From Neurospora intermedia (Eukaryota; Ascomycota; Sordariomycetes; Sordariales; Sordariaceae), in contig BTPP01000007.1 of assembly GCA_037102815.1 (NCBI GenBank), positions 2,604,001 to 2,668,000 of the forward strand: a stretch of DNA of 64,000 bases. Reading direction: 5' to 3'. The notes beneath the pieces are model-generated. The model did no database searches, was not told the DNA's origin, and saw nothing but the letters and a program-made list of their open reading frames with translations. Below, in pieces: positions 33,311 through 45,645 of this stretch (positions within the stretch are counted from its first letter, which is position 1; every line of letters starts with the position of its first letter). The position numbers and the translations under genes were made by a program.

Positions 33311-35053
33311 GCGACGACGGGGCGTGTACGACGACTCTGTGCTGTGTCCCGACGACGACAACGATGACGACAACAACGACAACGACATCGAGGACAAGGA
33401 CAAGGACAAGGACAATAGGAAAGACGAGAGAAGAAGAAAAAAGACAAACGACACACTCATTCAACCTTATATATAATGTGGGGATCCAATCAAGAACGAT
33501 CATCATTCCCACGCCCCTTCCCCCTCCCTGCCCTCTCCCCAAAGGACCACTACAACCATGTTTGATATTCCTGCGACGCCAACGCCATTGGAGGGAGGAG
33601 GCAGGAGAGTTGGGAGGATGTTAGAAGAGTCGTCGTCGTGGGAGAAGTTACTGCGTGGGAAACAATTGAAGAGGATTGGTTTTCGAAACAAAAAAAAAAT
33701 ACGAGGCAAGACCAGTTTGCGCCCTGGTGTGATACCCCCCCAAATGGAAGGAAGCAAGACATGGAGATGGGAGATGGGAGAGGAGAGCTGAAGCATAGGA
33801 GGCAGACCAAGAAATGAGCTGGCATGGCCTACGATGTGCTGCTGGCGTCTTTTACAAGTCAGTTCCGGATATCCGGATGGCCAGTTGTTGAGGGTTGCTT
33901 GCTTGCTGCTGTACAATATTGTGGCAACATTAAAGGAAAAAGCATTAGCATTTAGGAGAAGTGAGGCTCATGCTTATCGGGGCGTTTCAGTATACATTTG
34001 ATTTTTCTTTTTTTTTAAGAGGCATTGTAACAATACAACTTACATACATACTATAAGTTCATAACACGTCGCCATGGTAGTTTGTTCATGTCCAGGACGG
34101 CAACACTTGAGCAAAACGAGGATGTTTGGATCTGTTTGCAAACAAAATCCGCTCTTTAGTGGTTAATTTATTGAACAAACTACTATACTGCATCATCACA
34201 GGAATCATGTTCACGAACGTACACGTAAATGTCCAACTAGTTGCTTACTCTTCACATTAATCGACGTTATAAAGTACCTAACCTAAGTTACTCTCTCCTC
34301 TGCTCTGCTCTAGACTCTATAAAAGACTGGGATAACTAAAAGACAAACAAACAACAAAAATGCGCAATTGGGTATTCATATCTGACTATAAAGATCAACC
34401 AAAAAAAAAAAAAAAAAAAACCAAAAAAAAAGAGACAACAACTGCACTGACCGTCAACCCCTTCCTCCTCCTCCTCCTCCCTTCTTTTCCTTCTTCCTCC
34501 ATTCCGTCCATCTATTTTCACTCTCGGCCCGCTCGCGTCCTCCTTCTTGCTCCATGCTTCCCCCTCTTGACCATGGGAGACCACCAAAATTACCGGACCC
34601 GTCCCGCTTGCATTCAAGCAACCACTGTTTGGACACCCGCCTTGACTTCTCTTTGATTTCCAGCAGAGAACTCACTCCAACCCCCATTCATCCGTGCGTT
34701 GTTCCCATTGGAACCAAGACCGAACAGAACAAGACGGAAGCAAGGAAACCGTTGCTCATCTCATCCCCTGGCATCCATCACGTTCTAACCCGTCCTGACA
34801 AACCCGACTCGACAAAGACCGATACTCAAAGACTGACATGGTATAAGACAGCAAGTAGTCCTTCACTACGCAGAAATGATGAGAAAACGATGATGGGAAA
34901 TAAGACAAATGAAAAGAGGGAAGGGAGCTTGACCCGTGATGATGATGATGATAATGATGACGACAAAGGAAAATCCAAGAAAATGCCCGTGTCTATAGCT
35001 GACACCGATAAAGAGATATTTCTTGGTGTGCGCGTGCGTGTGTGCTCTTTGTG

Positions 35054-35084
<31 letters not shown>

Positions 35085-35514
35085 AGAGATGACAACTAAG
35101 GGAAATGGTGTGTGTGTATAGGTGTCTGTGATGAGTCGTTTCTTAGAAGAGGAAGAAGCGTACGATGATGATGGTGATTATACGAGTCCGCCTTTGTCTA
35201 TGTTTGGAGAATCCATGCCTGCCAATCCTTGTTGCCGAGTTTCTGTCCCAAGACAAGATGATAAGTGAAAGATGGTACCCAAAAACCGAGAAGAGAAACG
35301 TGTTGTTTGTCGAGTTGAGTTGCCGAACAAATGAGGGACAGTGATAAGAGTGACAGAATATGATGGACGTGAGAGGGATGAAAGACAGGTTGTTGCTGCT
35401 GCCTTTTTTACAATATGGTGCTGTCCAAGTTTAATCCAAAAAAATGAGAAGACCGACGCAAGCGGGTGTGTTCGGAATTTTCTGTGAGCACACAATGCCA
35501 CTTTGATACCCTGC
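33311..35514. other. Intergenic region with simple repeats
   Basis: 2.2 kb between MRP10 and the end of the cdc24 gene, both of which point into it. Simple sequences are GAC/AAC triplets (33340-33420), A20 with a second A run (34401-34431), GAT triplets (34937-34960) and (GA)14 at 35054-35081. Open frames here are compositional. Confidence 0.5.
35054..35081. repeat. (GA)14 microsatellite
   Basis: Perfect alternating GA run in the 3' flank of cdc24. Confidence 0.9.
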
Positions 35515-38500
35515 TCACTCCAACAATTCCCCTTCGCAGTACAGGTCAATTTCCCCGGCGCTGTCTGGGTTGCGAAGCCCCTCACGCCAATCCGAAATGG
35601 CGATTTGAATATCATCGTCGCTCTCGATCATGACGAAGTCGCCATCCTCATCCCGGTACCGTAACCTCAAATTACCCCCACCGATACTGCTACTGGTGAA
35701 CCGCGAAAGCTTATTGTCGATGCGGTCAATCAGTTTTTCGTAGGTAATGTCGTAGAGCACAACCAATGTGATGTAGTTACCGGTATCGCAGTGAACCTTG
35801 ACCTTCAGTTGCGTGGGGAGCATGTCGTCATCGGTGGGTGAGAGCGGGTTCTGTCCGGACATGATCGGTGCGGTACCGAGCGATGGGGTGATGTTTCGCG
35901 ATCCCTCAGTCGGGGCAAGAGGCGCCATGCCCGGTGGGGGCGGGCCGGATGGCGGAGGGAAGCCGGTGACACTGCCTGGTGTGCCCTGGCGGATAGGCTG
36001 TGGAGGGAACTGGTTCAATTGGCCTCCATAGTTCTTCCGCTCTCTGCCAGGGGAACCTGTCTGGGTCCGTAGAGGAAGGTCGTTTGCTGGGCTGCCGGTA
36101 TTGCTCCTGGGAATGTTGGAATCATGGCGGGCATGGGTTAGATGGGCGGGAATGCCTGGCACCGCAGGTACCCCTGTCTGGTTGATGCGCGCAGCGGCCT
36201 GGCCAGCAATGTCCGGTGTACTATAACTCCGACTGCGTGCCTGCTGAAACTGGCTGTTATCCCCCCGGGGCATAACGGGCATCGAGGGTCCTCGTGGGTT
36301 CCTCCCGGTTCCTGGAGATGGGCCGTCTCGCGATGGCGCCCTTGGCATGGCAGGGGCCGTGTAGCGGTTGCTATCCTCCTGCCATCCTTGGGGGGTACCG
36401 GTCTTGGGGAAAGGATAGCCGGATCCGGCACCGGCGAAGATGCCGCTCGCTGTGCTCGTCCGACTCGAAGCGGGCGACTCGGCTACGGGAGAGAAGTAAG
36501 ACTCGCCTGCTCGAACAGCGGGTGATGGCTGAAGGCCAACATTGAGAGGCGCAGGTGCCTGTGGAAGAGGGAATCGTGGAGGTGGTGCGCGAGCCATACC
36601 TGCTAGACTGTCGCTGGTGGCAGACCGCTGCCGTAGACTTGTGCTCGATCCATTTCGCGGCATTGTGCCTGGCATGGCAACGGTCGGGGCAGCAGCATTA
36701 TAGATGTCCTCGTCCTCTTCTTCGTCCTTGTAGGGATTCTCCAGTCCGTTGCCTTGCGAGGCGAGCCAGGCAAAGTTTGGCGGAGCTTGGTCAGGAGCAA
36801 CTGGGGCGGCTTGTGTGTTCTGCTTTCGCTGTTCTTCCAGACCGGCGGCCCACTTCTTCATCATCTCTTCGGTCTGGAACTTGATCATGAAATTCTCCAC
36901 GCCCGGGTCGCCCTTCCACCATATTTGTACGGTATACGAACCTGCACAGTCAGCAACTGTTGTGTTCCGCCGAGAGTTCCAACTGTGTCGCTTACCAGGC
37001 TTGGAAATGGCTACTACATCGGTGACATTGGTCATGAAGATGCGGCCCTTGAGTTGTAGTTTGGCGAACTTGTTCCGCACCTTTGGTACGGATGATCGCG
37101 TCTTGTCCTTCTTGTCCTTGGTTTTAGCCGTAGTGAGTTCCTTGCAACAGAGCAAGATATTCTCAAAAAGATAGATCTCATACTGCTGAGGAAGGTTAGC
37201 GGTCCATTATCAGCTCTCTTGTACCAGCAAAAGGAGGAACGCATGCGCCAGGGGGAGATACGTACGTCCTTCTCTTGTTCACTCTTGCCCGTTATTACAG
37301 TGTATACCCCGTGTAGGAGCAGACTTCCAAAGTTGTCCACCTTATGGCTCTTCCAATCGTCTACTCGGTGTATAAGGTCCTGCAAGGCCTCTTCGAGGAT
37401 GTTCTTATCAACGGCCGAATTGGCTTTCATTAAGACCCGTTCAGCAGCAGCGATGCCGGCAGCTAAATCTTCCTTGGTGTGCTCGTCCTCGCTCTTCTTG
37501 AGCAAATCCTTTAAGAAACAACCCGATTAGTATGCGCATGAGTACCATTAGAAGGACGCAGCATCCATACCTTGAGCAAAAGCGGGTACTTGACCAGTCT
37601 CTGCATAGGCTTGAGGAGGAAACCATCAAGGGTATTAAAATCACACGCGACCGGATGGCCAGCCTCTTGGATCTTGTCAAACACTTGCGTCGCAACCTGG
37701 GCTGCCTTTCTCTGGTTCGCGATAAAGGGCTGATAAATGCCAAAGTTCTCTTCAGCTGTGACGAACAAGCTTCCCCATTCCTGCCTAGCCTGCGGCATCG
37801 AATTTGTTGTTTCTACCCTGATGAGGAACTTTCGTTGATGATCCAAGATGGCGTTGATATTAAGGAATATGTCGTGGATGAATTCGCCAGGGATAACGCT
37901 CCTGTGTTCCAGCGTCCTCTTTAGGTCGTGGAGGTTCTCGAGATCCTGTACGTATTTGCGCTCCGTGTCTACCAGTTCTCGAACAATGTAATCGCGATGG
38001 GTCATCTTAGAACCCGGCTGCGTGATATCATCTTCGGGGTATGGCAGGGTTTGGAGCAAGAGGCCTCGTTTTTCGGCAAGATCGAGCACATAGTTGATAA
38101 CAGAAGTCACCTGGGTTTCCGAACATGTGCTCTCGTCAGCATGTACTGTTCCATCAAGTGTGCAGGTAAAAAGGGGGCGCCACAAGACTCGCTCACCTTG
38201 ACAAAGCCGGTGGTATCCTCCCCTGTAAGGTCGGCGACGATAAAGCATTCGGTAACGGGAGGGTCGAGGTCGCTCAAGCAGGCCTTGACGAATTCCATGA
38301 TGGCGCGTTTGGACCGTCGCGCTTCCGTCTCGTTCGGCCTCTGATCGACGTGTAGCGGTTTCTCAGGTTGGAGCGCATTGTAGATGGTGAGCAGGGGCAG
38401 ACCGGTGCGAAGGAGCTTCCAGAGGGCCTCGACAGGGCCATCATGGCCATTCTCCTGCTCGCGCTGCAGTTGTTCTAGATAGCCCTCGAAGCCGGGAACC

Positions 38501-38793
38501 TGGGCGAGGCGTTGTTTGAGCGACAAACATATTTGGTACAGCGATCGCGAGGCGTCGGCTCTCTGGTTGATGATGTTTGTGGTGGCGACAACCTGGCCGT
38601 TCACGGGGGTAACGGCGGTGGCGGACGAAGTGAGCGAGCTGAGCGAAGTAGAGGAATTGAAGGCCGTCGAGCCCGAAAGCTGGCTCGCGCGCGCGGCGTT
38701 GGACAGGCTCATGTTGTTCAATCTGGCGACGCCGTCGGTCGACGCTTGAAATACAGGGGCGGTGTTCGTTCGTAGAAGAGCAGCATGGGCCAT
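35515..38793 (-). CDS. cdc24: Cdc24, guanine nucleotide exchange factor for Cdc42/Rac
   Basis: Exons 38793-38197, 38110-37571, 37508-37266, 37182-36996 and 36941-35515 give 997 residues with consistent phases. Domains in order: an S/T-rich N-terminus, the calponin-homology-like CDC24 region (LYQICLSLKQRLAQVPGF to DTTGFVKV, about 85-200) and the DH RhoGEF domain (YIVRELVDTERKYVQDLENL to DGFLLKPMQRLVKYPLLL, about 240-400). Then come a split PH domain (YEIYLFENILLCCKEL to YTVQIWWKGD), a long proline-rich linker and a C-terminal PB1 domain (VKVHCDTGNYITLVVLYD to FVMIESDDDIQIAI). Cdc24 activates Cdc42 and Rac at hyphal tips and is essential for polarity. PB1 binds the Bem1 scaffold. The exon 4 acceptor is CAGCAG, so one extra glutamine is possible. 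A TGC repeat lies about 190 bases upstream. Confidence 0.95.
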
Positions 38794-41700
38794 AGTATAC
38801 TTTAGGTCTCCATTCGCAAATGGTCGGTGGAGACTCGTGCTTGGTGCCGCGAGGCGCGGGGGGGGAAGGGAAGAGGAGCCGGGAGGGGGGTGGGTGGGTG
38901 GGTGTGTTGCTCTTTGGAGGCTCGAGGGGGTTTAACGTTCAACGTTCAACGGCTTTCGGGCGCCGGCGGGCTGTAATTGCTGCTGCTGCTGCTGCTGCTG
39001 CTGCTACTGCGGTGTGTGTGGGAGACACTGATTGACCGTGATGGATGGATGGACGGGACTGACGGGGTCGGGGTTGCCGTGCTGCGAGATGCGTGCTGCT
39101 GCTGCTGCTGCGTGCTGTTGTGGTGGTGGTGCTGCAAATGCCGACTGCGCTGGGCGATTGATTGACTGGGTGATTTCGTTGCAACTTGCGAGGCCGGGGG
39201 TAGCAGCAGAGCCCTCAATCAACGCGAGTGGAGAGCGAAGATTAGGGAGGAGATGGCTGGATGCCGGGTATCGCTCAACGGCGCTTGCTTGGCTGCCTTG
39301 CTTGCTACTCTACCTCACTAGGTAGGTACCGATGGAAATGTCCGACACGCGTGGAGAGATGAAAGGTTCACTTGTGGCGTTCTTCTTGGTTAAGAGGAAC
39401 CGGGTCAATTGCTGGGTCTTTGCAGAAGAAGCACAAAGTTGAAAGTTGTCAAAGAATGAATGAGTGGGAGAAGAATAATCCGAAAATGGTCCCAGTCCCG
39501 TCCTTGTCAATCAATGACTGATAGTAGGAGTAGAGGTAGAACGGGGAACTGGAGCGAGTGGGTTCCACTTCACTTGTGGTGCTGAATGACACAACTGACG
39601 GGGTTGCTATCGTTATCGCGGTTCTGGCGTCGGCAACTGAAGTGAGCTGTTGCTCTGCGCCTCCTTTGCGGCGATGTGTATTTCGATTGAGTCCGTGGTC
39701 TGTGTGTGTGTGTGGTCTGTGATATCGCGGGTACAAACAAGGCGCCCTCGTGTTGGTCTCTTAGTGAAGGGAAGTGGTTACCTGCTTGATTTCATTCCGC
39801 GTCGCTTAAGGTAGTTACTCGGCCCCAAGTCACGCTGAGCCGTTGAGAAATTGTCAAGGCAAGTACCGATCGGGAAGGGAGACGGCAGATGGTTCGTTAC
39901 ATATGTACACTACACTACACTACTAGGTAGAGGTAGGTAGGTTAGGTAAGAAAGGAAAGGTGTCCGGTCCCTTCAGCCCCGGAGGGCTGTCCTTAATTCA
40001 AATGCTCGAAATTTGAGCCCCCGCAGTCCGACGATATCTTCCTTCTGTCTAGTGTAAGCGGTTCGATACGTCGTTACAAACAGAGGCTAGGGACTCGTGG
40101 CAAGTAATTGACTCTGGTTGGTCGATGGGCAGAGTACACGATACGGGCAGTCGTCCAGTCAACGTGCAAGCCAGCCCAGGCACACACTTCAGGGTAGGGG
40201 TTTTTAGCTTCTGGCTCTGTGGGTTTCGGGCTCGTACTGTTTTGGCGTGGTCGGCTGCTGCTGATTCCTGTCACGGAATACCTTATAGGTCAAATAGAGA
40301 GCGAGGTAAGGAGGTAGTGTAGGATGGAGGTAGGACCGTAGGAGGCCGGTGGCCTATTGGGGTGGGAGGGTGTGCGAGATTGACGAGGGCGGGCGGCAGG
40401 GCGGCGGCTGATTGTCTCGCGGCGATGGCTTGATGCCGCCAGCTTTCCAAGAGGATGTGCCTCGACTGGATGGATCTTTGCATTGCTGCATGGCAGGATC
40501 ACGGCATGGCTCCATAAAAAAATAATCACCGGATCATGATGACTCTTCGCCAAAGCGCCAAATTCAACTGGGCTTCTGAAGGTCTTGTCTGTGTCAGGTT
40601 CTACCGAGCGTTTAAACCAGGTACCTATCTCCAGGGTTTCGCCCTTCCTGGTGATGCCCGACACCCAGATAAGGACGCTCGAACTGAAGAATACAGCTAA
40701 GAGTATGTAACCAACACGAGCTGGGTGTAAAAAACCACATCCACCACTCGTACCAATGCAAATACGTGCGTACGGATTGAAAGTGTAACGAGATTGGGTT
40801 TCATGGGGCGCTCGCGGATGCAAGGGCGAGAGTCAATTCTCCATCATGTTTGGATGATCCAGTCCGACTGCTATATGTGTGTGCATGAAGGTATCCATCT
40901 GCAAGTGGGATGATCTTGTGTCCAGCTACTGCAGCATGGTAGGCATTTACTACGACACCATGACATTGTTCCATCCTCAGTATATCCGAATCCGCTAGGA
41001 AAAGGATGGAAGTGGAAGTAATCAACATCATGATAGCCGCTCTAGAGTTCGGATGGAAAGAGCAAAGGAAAGGAAAAAGAAAACCCTAAACAATGTTGGA
41101 TTGTAATGGCATTGATTGTAGTGTACAGTTCGGCATGGAAGTTGCCCCTCTCTTCTTTGAGTGTACTTATGCGGGTGGTAGTATCGTCCCACCAGAAAAC
41201 GGAATAAAACAAAAAAGAAAGGGTCCCGTCGTGAGGCTCTCTCGTCACAACTCCCGGTCCCTCGCGCTTCCTCTTTGGCTCGACTGGCTCCACACATTGG
41301 GCATTGATCAAATCAGGGTCCCCGCCCAGGGTTCCCTTTTCGAGCTTTCGCAGACCCACTCCAAAAGGTACCCAAAGCACGCTAGCCTTCTTTCGGCTTC
41401 ACTGTCCGGTAACAAGTGGGGAACCCCGGAAAGCTTGGATGATGGATGTCCAGATGTGAGGACGGAAATTAAAAAAGGATCGAGTCCACAACATTACCTA
41501 GTGAAGACAAAATCCCATCATGGTGAGCATGCCAAAATAACAAGTTTCCACATTCAGGTTGGGATACCTGGATAGTACATACATCTATGTGAATACACAA
41601 GGTGCCAAGGTAGTATTGTTCTGCAGCATCTCCCTCTCACCTCGCTTCCCACGTGGCTGCCATCTGCTTCTTCTTCTTCTTCCTGTTCCATCTATCTCCA

Positions 41701-41990
41701 GGGTCAAAGACCGTTTAGTCGTTCGGTCGTGAAGCGAGGCACTAGCGACCTGGAAAGGGGTGAGGAAGGGGTATGTAGGAGAACGCTTGAAACGCTCATC
41801 TCCGAGTGCCGAGTTGGTCACACGAGGGGACTGCTGATACCCAAACAAGCTTGATAGGGTCAAGGCCCAAGTATACATACGTATGAAGCGAGAGAACAAC
41901 ACTAATTCGCCTCTATTCCAATCAAAGTCTGCGATATGCACATCTCTAGCCAAAGCCAAAGTCTAGTAGTCTATATCCCCAGAGTTTCTC
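38794..41990. other. Long intergenic region upstream of cdc24
   Basis: 3.2 kb with no gene I can support. It contains TGC/CTG triplet runs (38978-39005 and near 39093-39112), short GT and TGG runs, and the T- and A-rich DNA around 41040-41240. Open frames up to 177 codons (40290-40823, with one hydrophobic stretch) have no recognisable domain and overlap on both strands. Confidence 0.45.
38978..39005. repeat. (TGC)9 triplet repeat
   Basis: About nine perfect TGC units in the likely leader or promoter of cdc24. A shorter CTG run lies about 90 bases further upstream of the gene. Confidence 0.85.
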
Positions 41991-44900
41991 TCAAAAACGC
42001 AAATAATCCAACTCCACATTCCTTGCCAACTTCGCAGCACTCGTCGCAGTCGCATAACCACACCCAAGACCAGCGCCATAACTCCCTTCAAGCTCCTTGA
42101 TCCTCCTCTTAGTACCCCTATGACCTCCCCCTCCCATGCTGCCCAGCAAATCACTCAAGCTGACGCCATACGCTGCTGATCCGCCGCCGGTTGGGCCCTC
42201 TCCTCCTCCCTTCGCGCATCCATCTTTGCCACCACCTGCCGCACCCCCTTGATTTTCCTTGACAAAATCGTGCTCATTGACAACATCAACATCGTCATGC
42301 TCATGGTCATAATTCCCGTCGTCTTCAACATCCACCTCTCGGCAAAGAGACAGGTCAAAGTTTATACCCGCCGCCGACACCAGCGCGTCGATGATGGCTG
42401 ACTTGTCAAATTTGGGAAAGAGGTCCGGGTGGTCTTGCTTGGTTACGCGGGCGTCCCGTTTATAGGGTGGTGCGTTTAGGGACTGCTGCTCACGATGGTG
42501 GGCATGAGTGATTTGTTGGAACCTGGCCAAGTGGTGGTGGCTTGTCGTTGTTGGTGTGGGCATCGGCGCCATGGTGGTGTTTGTTATGGATGTAAGCGCG
42601 GCGGGGTTGATGGTTTTGCTGGCATTCGATGTTACGGCGATGGGGGGTAACGGCTCGGCAAGCCATTCTTCGATGATGTTGCTATCTGATTCCTCTTCCT
42701 GAGCCGAAGCCGTGAATGGAGCCGGGGCAGAGATTAAGACTTTGGCATCCTGAGTGGTTCCAGAAGAGGCCTTGCCCGAATCATTCTTTGGCCCCCCCAA
42801 ATCTGGGCTATCCTCGGTGGCGATCCTGTTGGCATCAGTGCCCGAAGCAAGAAGAATATCTGCAGTCTCTTCTGCTGTGTCGCTGCCCTCCTTGTGGCTG
42901 TGAGAAGACACAGTTGGCGTGCTAGCAGCTCTGGAAACAGAGTCTGTTTCGGCATCCCCTTGATTCGACTCCTCTACTCCTTGTTGCTGCTCCTCACTCG
43001 GCTCCTCCATTACCGTATCAAGCGCCGTGGCTTCCAAAAATACAAAATCGAAGAGCGCGTTGTTGTCAGTGTACGTGTCCGGAATCGGCATGTTATCGTC
43101 TTTGGCCTGAACATCCCCGGAATCCCTAGGAGAAGTCAATGGTGGTGTAGGATATGAAGAGGTGCCACCAAAACCACCGAAATTGAAAAGTGAAGGAGGA
43201 AGACAACCACCAAGATCGGATGCCCTTCGGCTCAGGCCATTGCACCTCTGTCTTTTTGGAGGAGGATGTCCGTGCTCCTCAAACAAATCATTCTCCGGTT
43301 GTTGCCGACCAGAGAATTGCGAGTAGCCATGGGTATCTCCGCCACTACTGGGAATCGAGCCGCGGGTAGCCCAGTCGGGGGCGCCAAAGTTCAGGCCGAC
43401 ATTAGGAGTGCTGTAGCTCCTCTGATGGGTGTACTGAAGGAACGGAGGAGGCGCCGATGTTGTCACTTCTGGCGACGTCTTCGACTGAGCGTGAGGATAG
43501 CTTACGCCGGTGACAACCTCGTTGCGGATGTCCACCAACATCGACTTAAGCAGGCGGTACATCCTCGCTGCCGGCTGGTAGATATAGCACATGTCGTATA
43601 TCGCCGCCGACAAAACCTGCAGGTATCGTAGGTTGCTCTGCTGGTCAAGCTCAGCGGTCCGGTTCGCGAGGGCTGCCATCAAAGCAATCGCTGACGTGCC
43701 CGCCTGCTGAATAGCGAAGATGGGTAGCCGTCTGCCGTCGAACCGGAGACGGTGGTGCCAAAAGATACGGGCGACGCGGATGGCATGCTGGGTACACATA
43801 CGGCGGGCAATGGCAACTCTCTGGTGATGGCTGATGCCCGGGAGCGACCCGCCGGACTGACCATATGACCTGGTAGAATCTGATCTGTCCTCATCACCGT
43901 ATATAGCCCAAGGCCTGTGGAGCAGAATCATGCACGTATGGAATTGTTGATGGAGCATAAAGAAACCAACAGGCGCTGCTTGAACGTTGGTGGGGTTCCA
44001 GGCCAAAAAGTCCGGTAAGCGGCGGTACCACGCTTGCAGTTTTTTGTCCAGCGCAAACAATCGTTGGTAGGCCTCCTCTCCTGCCTTGTTGTTTGCAAAC
44101 AATAACTCGGTATATTCGTGTTGGTTCTGCATCTCCAGAATCTTGGCCGCTATGCTCATGAGGTCGAGGAGATGTTGGTGAAGGGAAATCTCCGGTGACT
44201 GAGACGTCACCATATCAAAAGGGGTCGTGGGTGATGCAGTCGGCATGGCTGGGCCCTTCCTTGGCTTGAGCCCCAGCTCTATGCCAATGTCGCGATTCCG
44301 GATGCTTGGGGAACGGCCGAGTAGAAGCGCCCAGTATCTGTCGAACAAGACACACGCCGTCATGACCCGCCGACGTAGTGGTTCTTCAGCCCTGAGAACC
44401 TCGCTGTCGCTGATCGGCACGTTTACGTGCAGTCCGATGTCGATAGCCAATCGGTTTGCCATACCAGAATATAGCCAGCCGGTTGCGTCCCTGCCAGCGG
44501 CAAATTCGAGGTCTGCGAGGATGAGGAGCGCCTGGATGCTCGGTATGCCGCCTGGTCTCTCCAGTTCAGCATCCAACATGGCCTTGGACTCCCGGTGGAA
44601 CGTGCTCTCCCAGCTCCCGAGCATCAACCTTTTCACATCTTCTCTGTTTCGCTCCGCAAATCGGTACCCGGCAGCAAGCATCGTGATATGAAGGAATACC
44701 GAGTAATGCCTCGGGTTCTGGCTCTTTCGGCCTGACTCGAATATCTCACGGTCCACGACTTGAACCGCGGGGTTGTAATGGTCCCAGAAGCAGCTCATAA
44801 GGTGGTCATGAGTGGATGGACCAAGAGATTTGATGACACGCTCGACACGGCTTACGTGATCTATCGTCCCTGGTGGGCTGGGCTGCGAGGTGTTTTGGGC

Positions 44901-45645
44901 GTGGACGTGGCTACTCGCCGTAAAACCAAAGTACTGCAGCCTCCCTGACATGACAGAGAACCTGCTCTTTACACCCAAGAACTGGCGTACATCTCCCTTC
45001 CATGGGGAGGCGAACTCTGGAAAAAGTGAAGAATCATGGCTTGGGGCTTTGGGTGTTTGTTTATTGTCATCGATAGGATCTGTTTGTACTTCTTCCGCGC
45101 TGGATTTCAGTGGCGAGGGGTAATCTGCGACCATGGAGGAATTGGCCTGATTCGGGCCAGGAGTCTCAAAATCTTCACAGAACCGAACATCGTGTTTTTC
45201 GTGTTCCTGCATTTCTTTCGCTTCTTGTCTCGTCTTTGGAGGATGGACGGCTGGAGGAGGGGCGACGCCTCTTTCTCTCAGCATCTTCTCCAGGAGAGCA
45301 ATTCGGTTGGACAATGACGACATGTATGCTTTGGATATAGGCCTCTTGAAGTGTCAGATATGTCAAATTGCGGTATCATGTCGGTCCTGGTACACACCTT
45401 CGCCTCTCGTCATCGTTTCTTATGATACACTCTGCTCCGGTTTTCTTACACTGTGTGCACCCGGACTCTCCCTCGGGCACTACACAACGTATCCGCCTTT
45501 CCCGGCAGGAAGCGCAGGCAACTGAGGCCCGATGACGCACTTGTTGTTTGCTCGAGGACCTTGGGGTATGTGATATAAAATCAGGACTTGAGGATTCGCT
45601 AACTCCAGCGGAGGGAGATCTCTCGTTTCGATGCAGGGTGGACAT
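41991..45645 (-). CDS. Zn2Cys6 fungal transcription factor
   Basis: Exons 45645-45398 and 45342-41991 give 1199 residues. The zinc cluster is complete: Cys44, 47, 54, 63, 66 and 73 in the spacing C-x2-C-x6-C-x8-C-x2-C-x6-C. The linker and a short coiled coil follow (YMSSLSNRIALLEKMLRERG). The Fungal_trans middle homology domain spans about residues 255-520, with SCFWDHYNPAVQVVDREIF, LADLEFAAGRDATGWLYSGM, ANRLAIDIGLH, and the RRRVMTACVLFDRYWALLLGR segment. Residues beyond 700 are mostly disordered and acidic, as in activation domains, with a glycine-rich basic end. Such proteins bind CGG-containing sites as dimers. The general look is that of xylanolytic-activator or cutinase-factor relatives, but I cannot name the pathway. 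The intron lies between the zinc cluster and the coiled coil. Confidence 0.9.

Noticed and set aside
40290-40823. 177-codon minus-strand frame with a hydrophobic stretch
   Set aside because: Composition is like the surrounding non-coding DNA, overlapping frames occur on both strands, and there is no recognisable family.
41093-41575. 160-codon plus-strand frame
   Set aside because: No domain, and codon use is unlike neighbouring genes.
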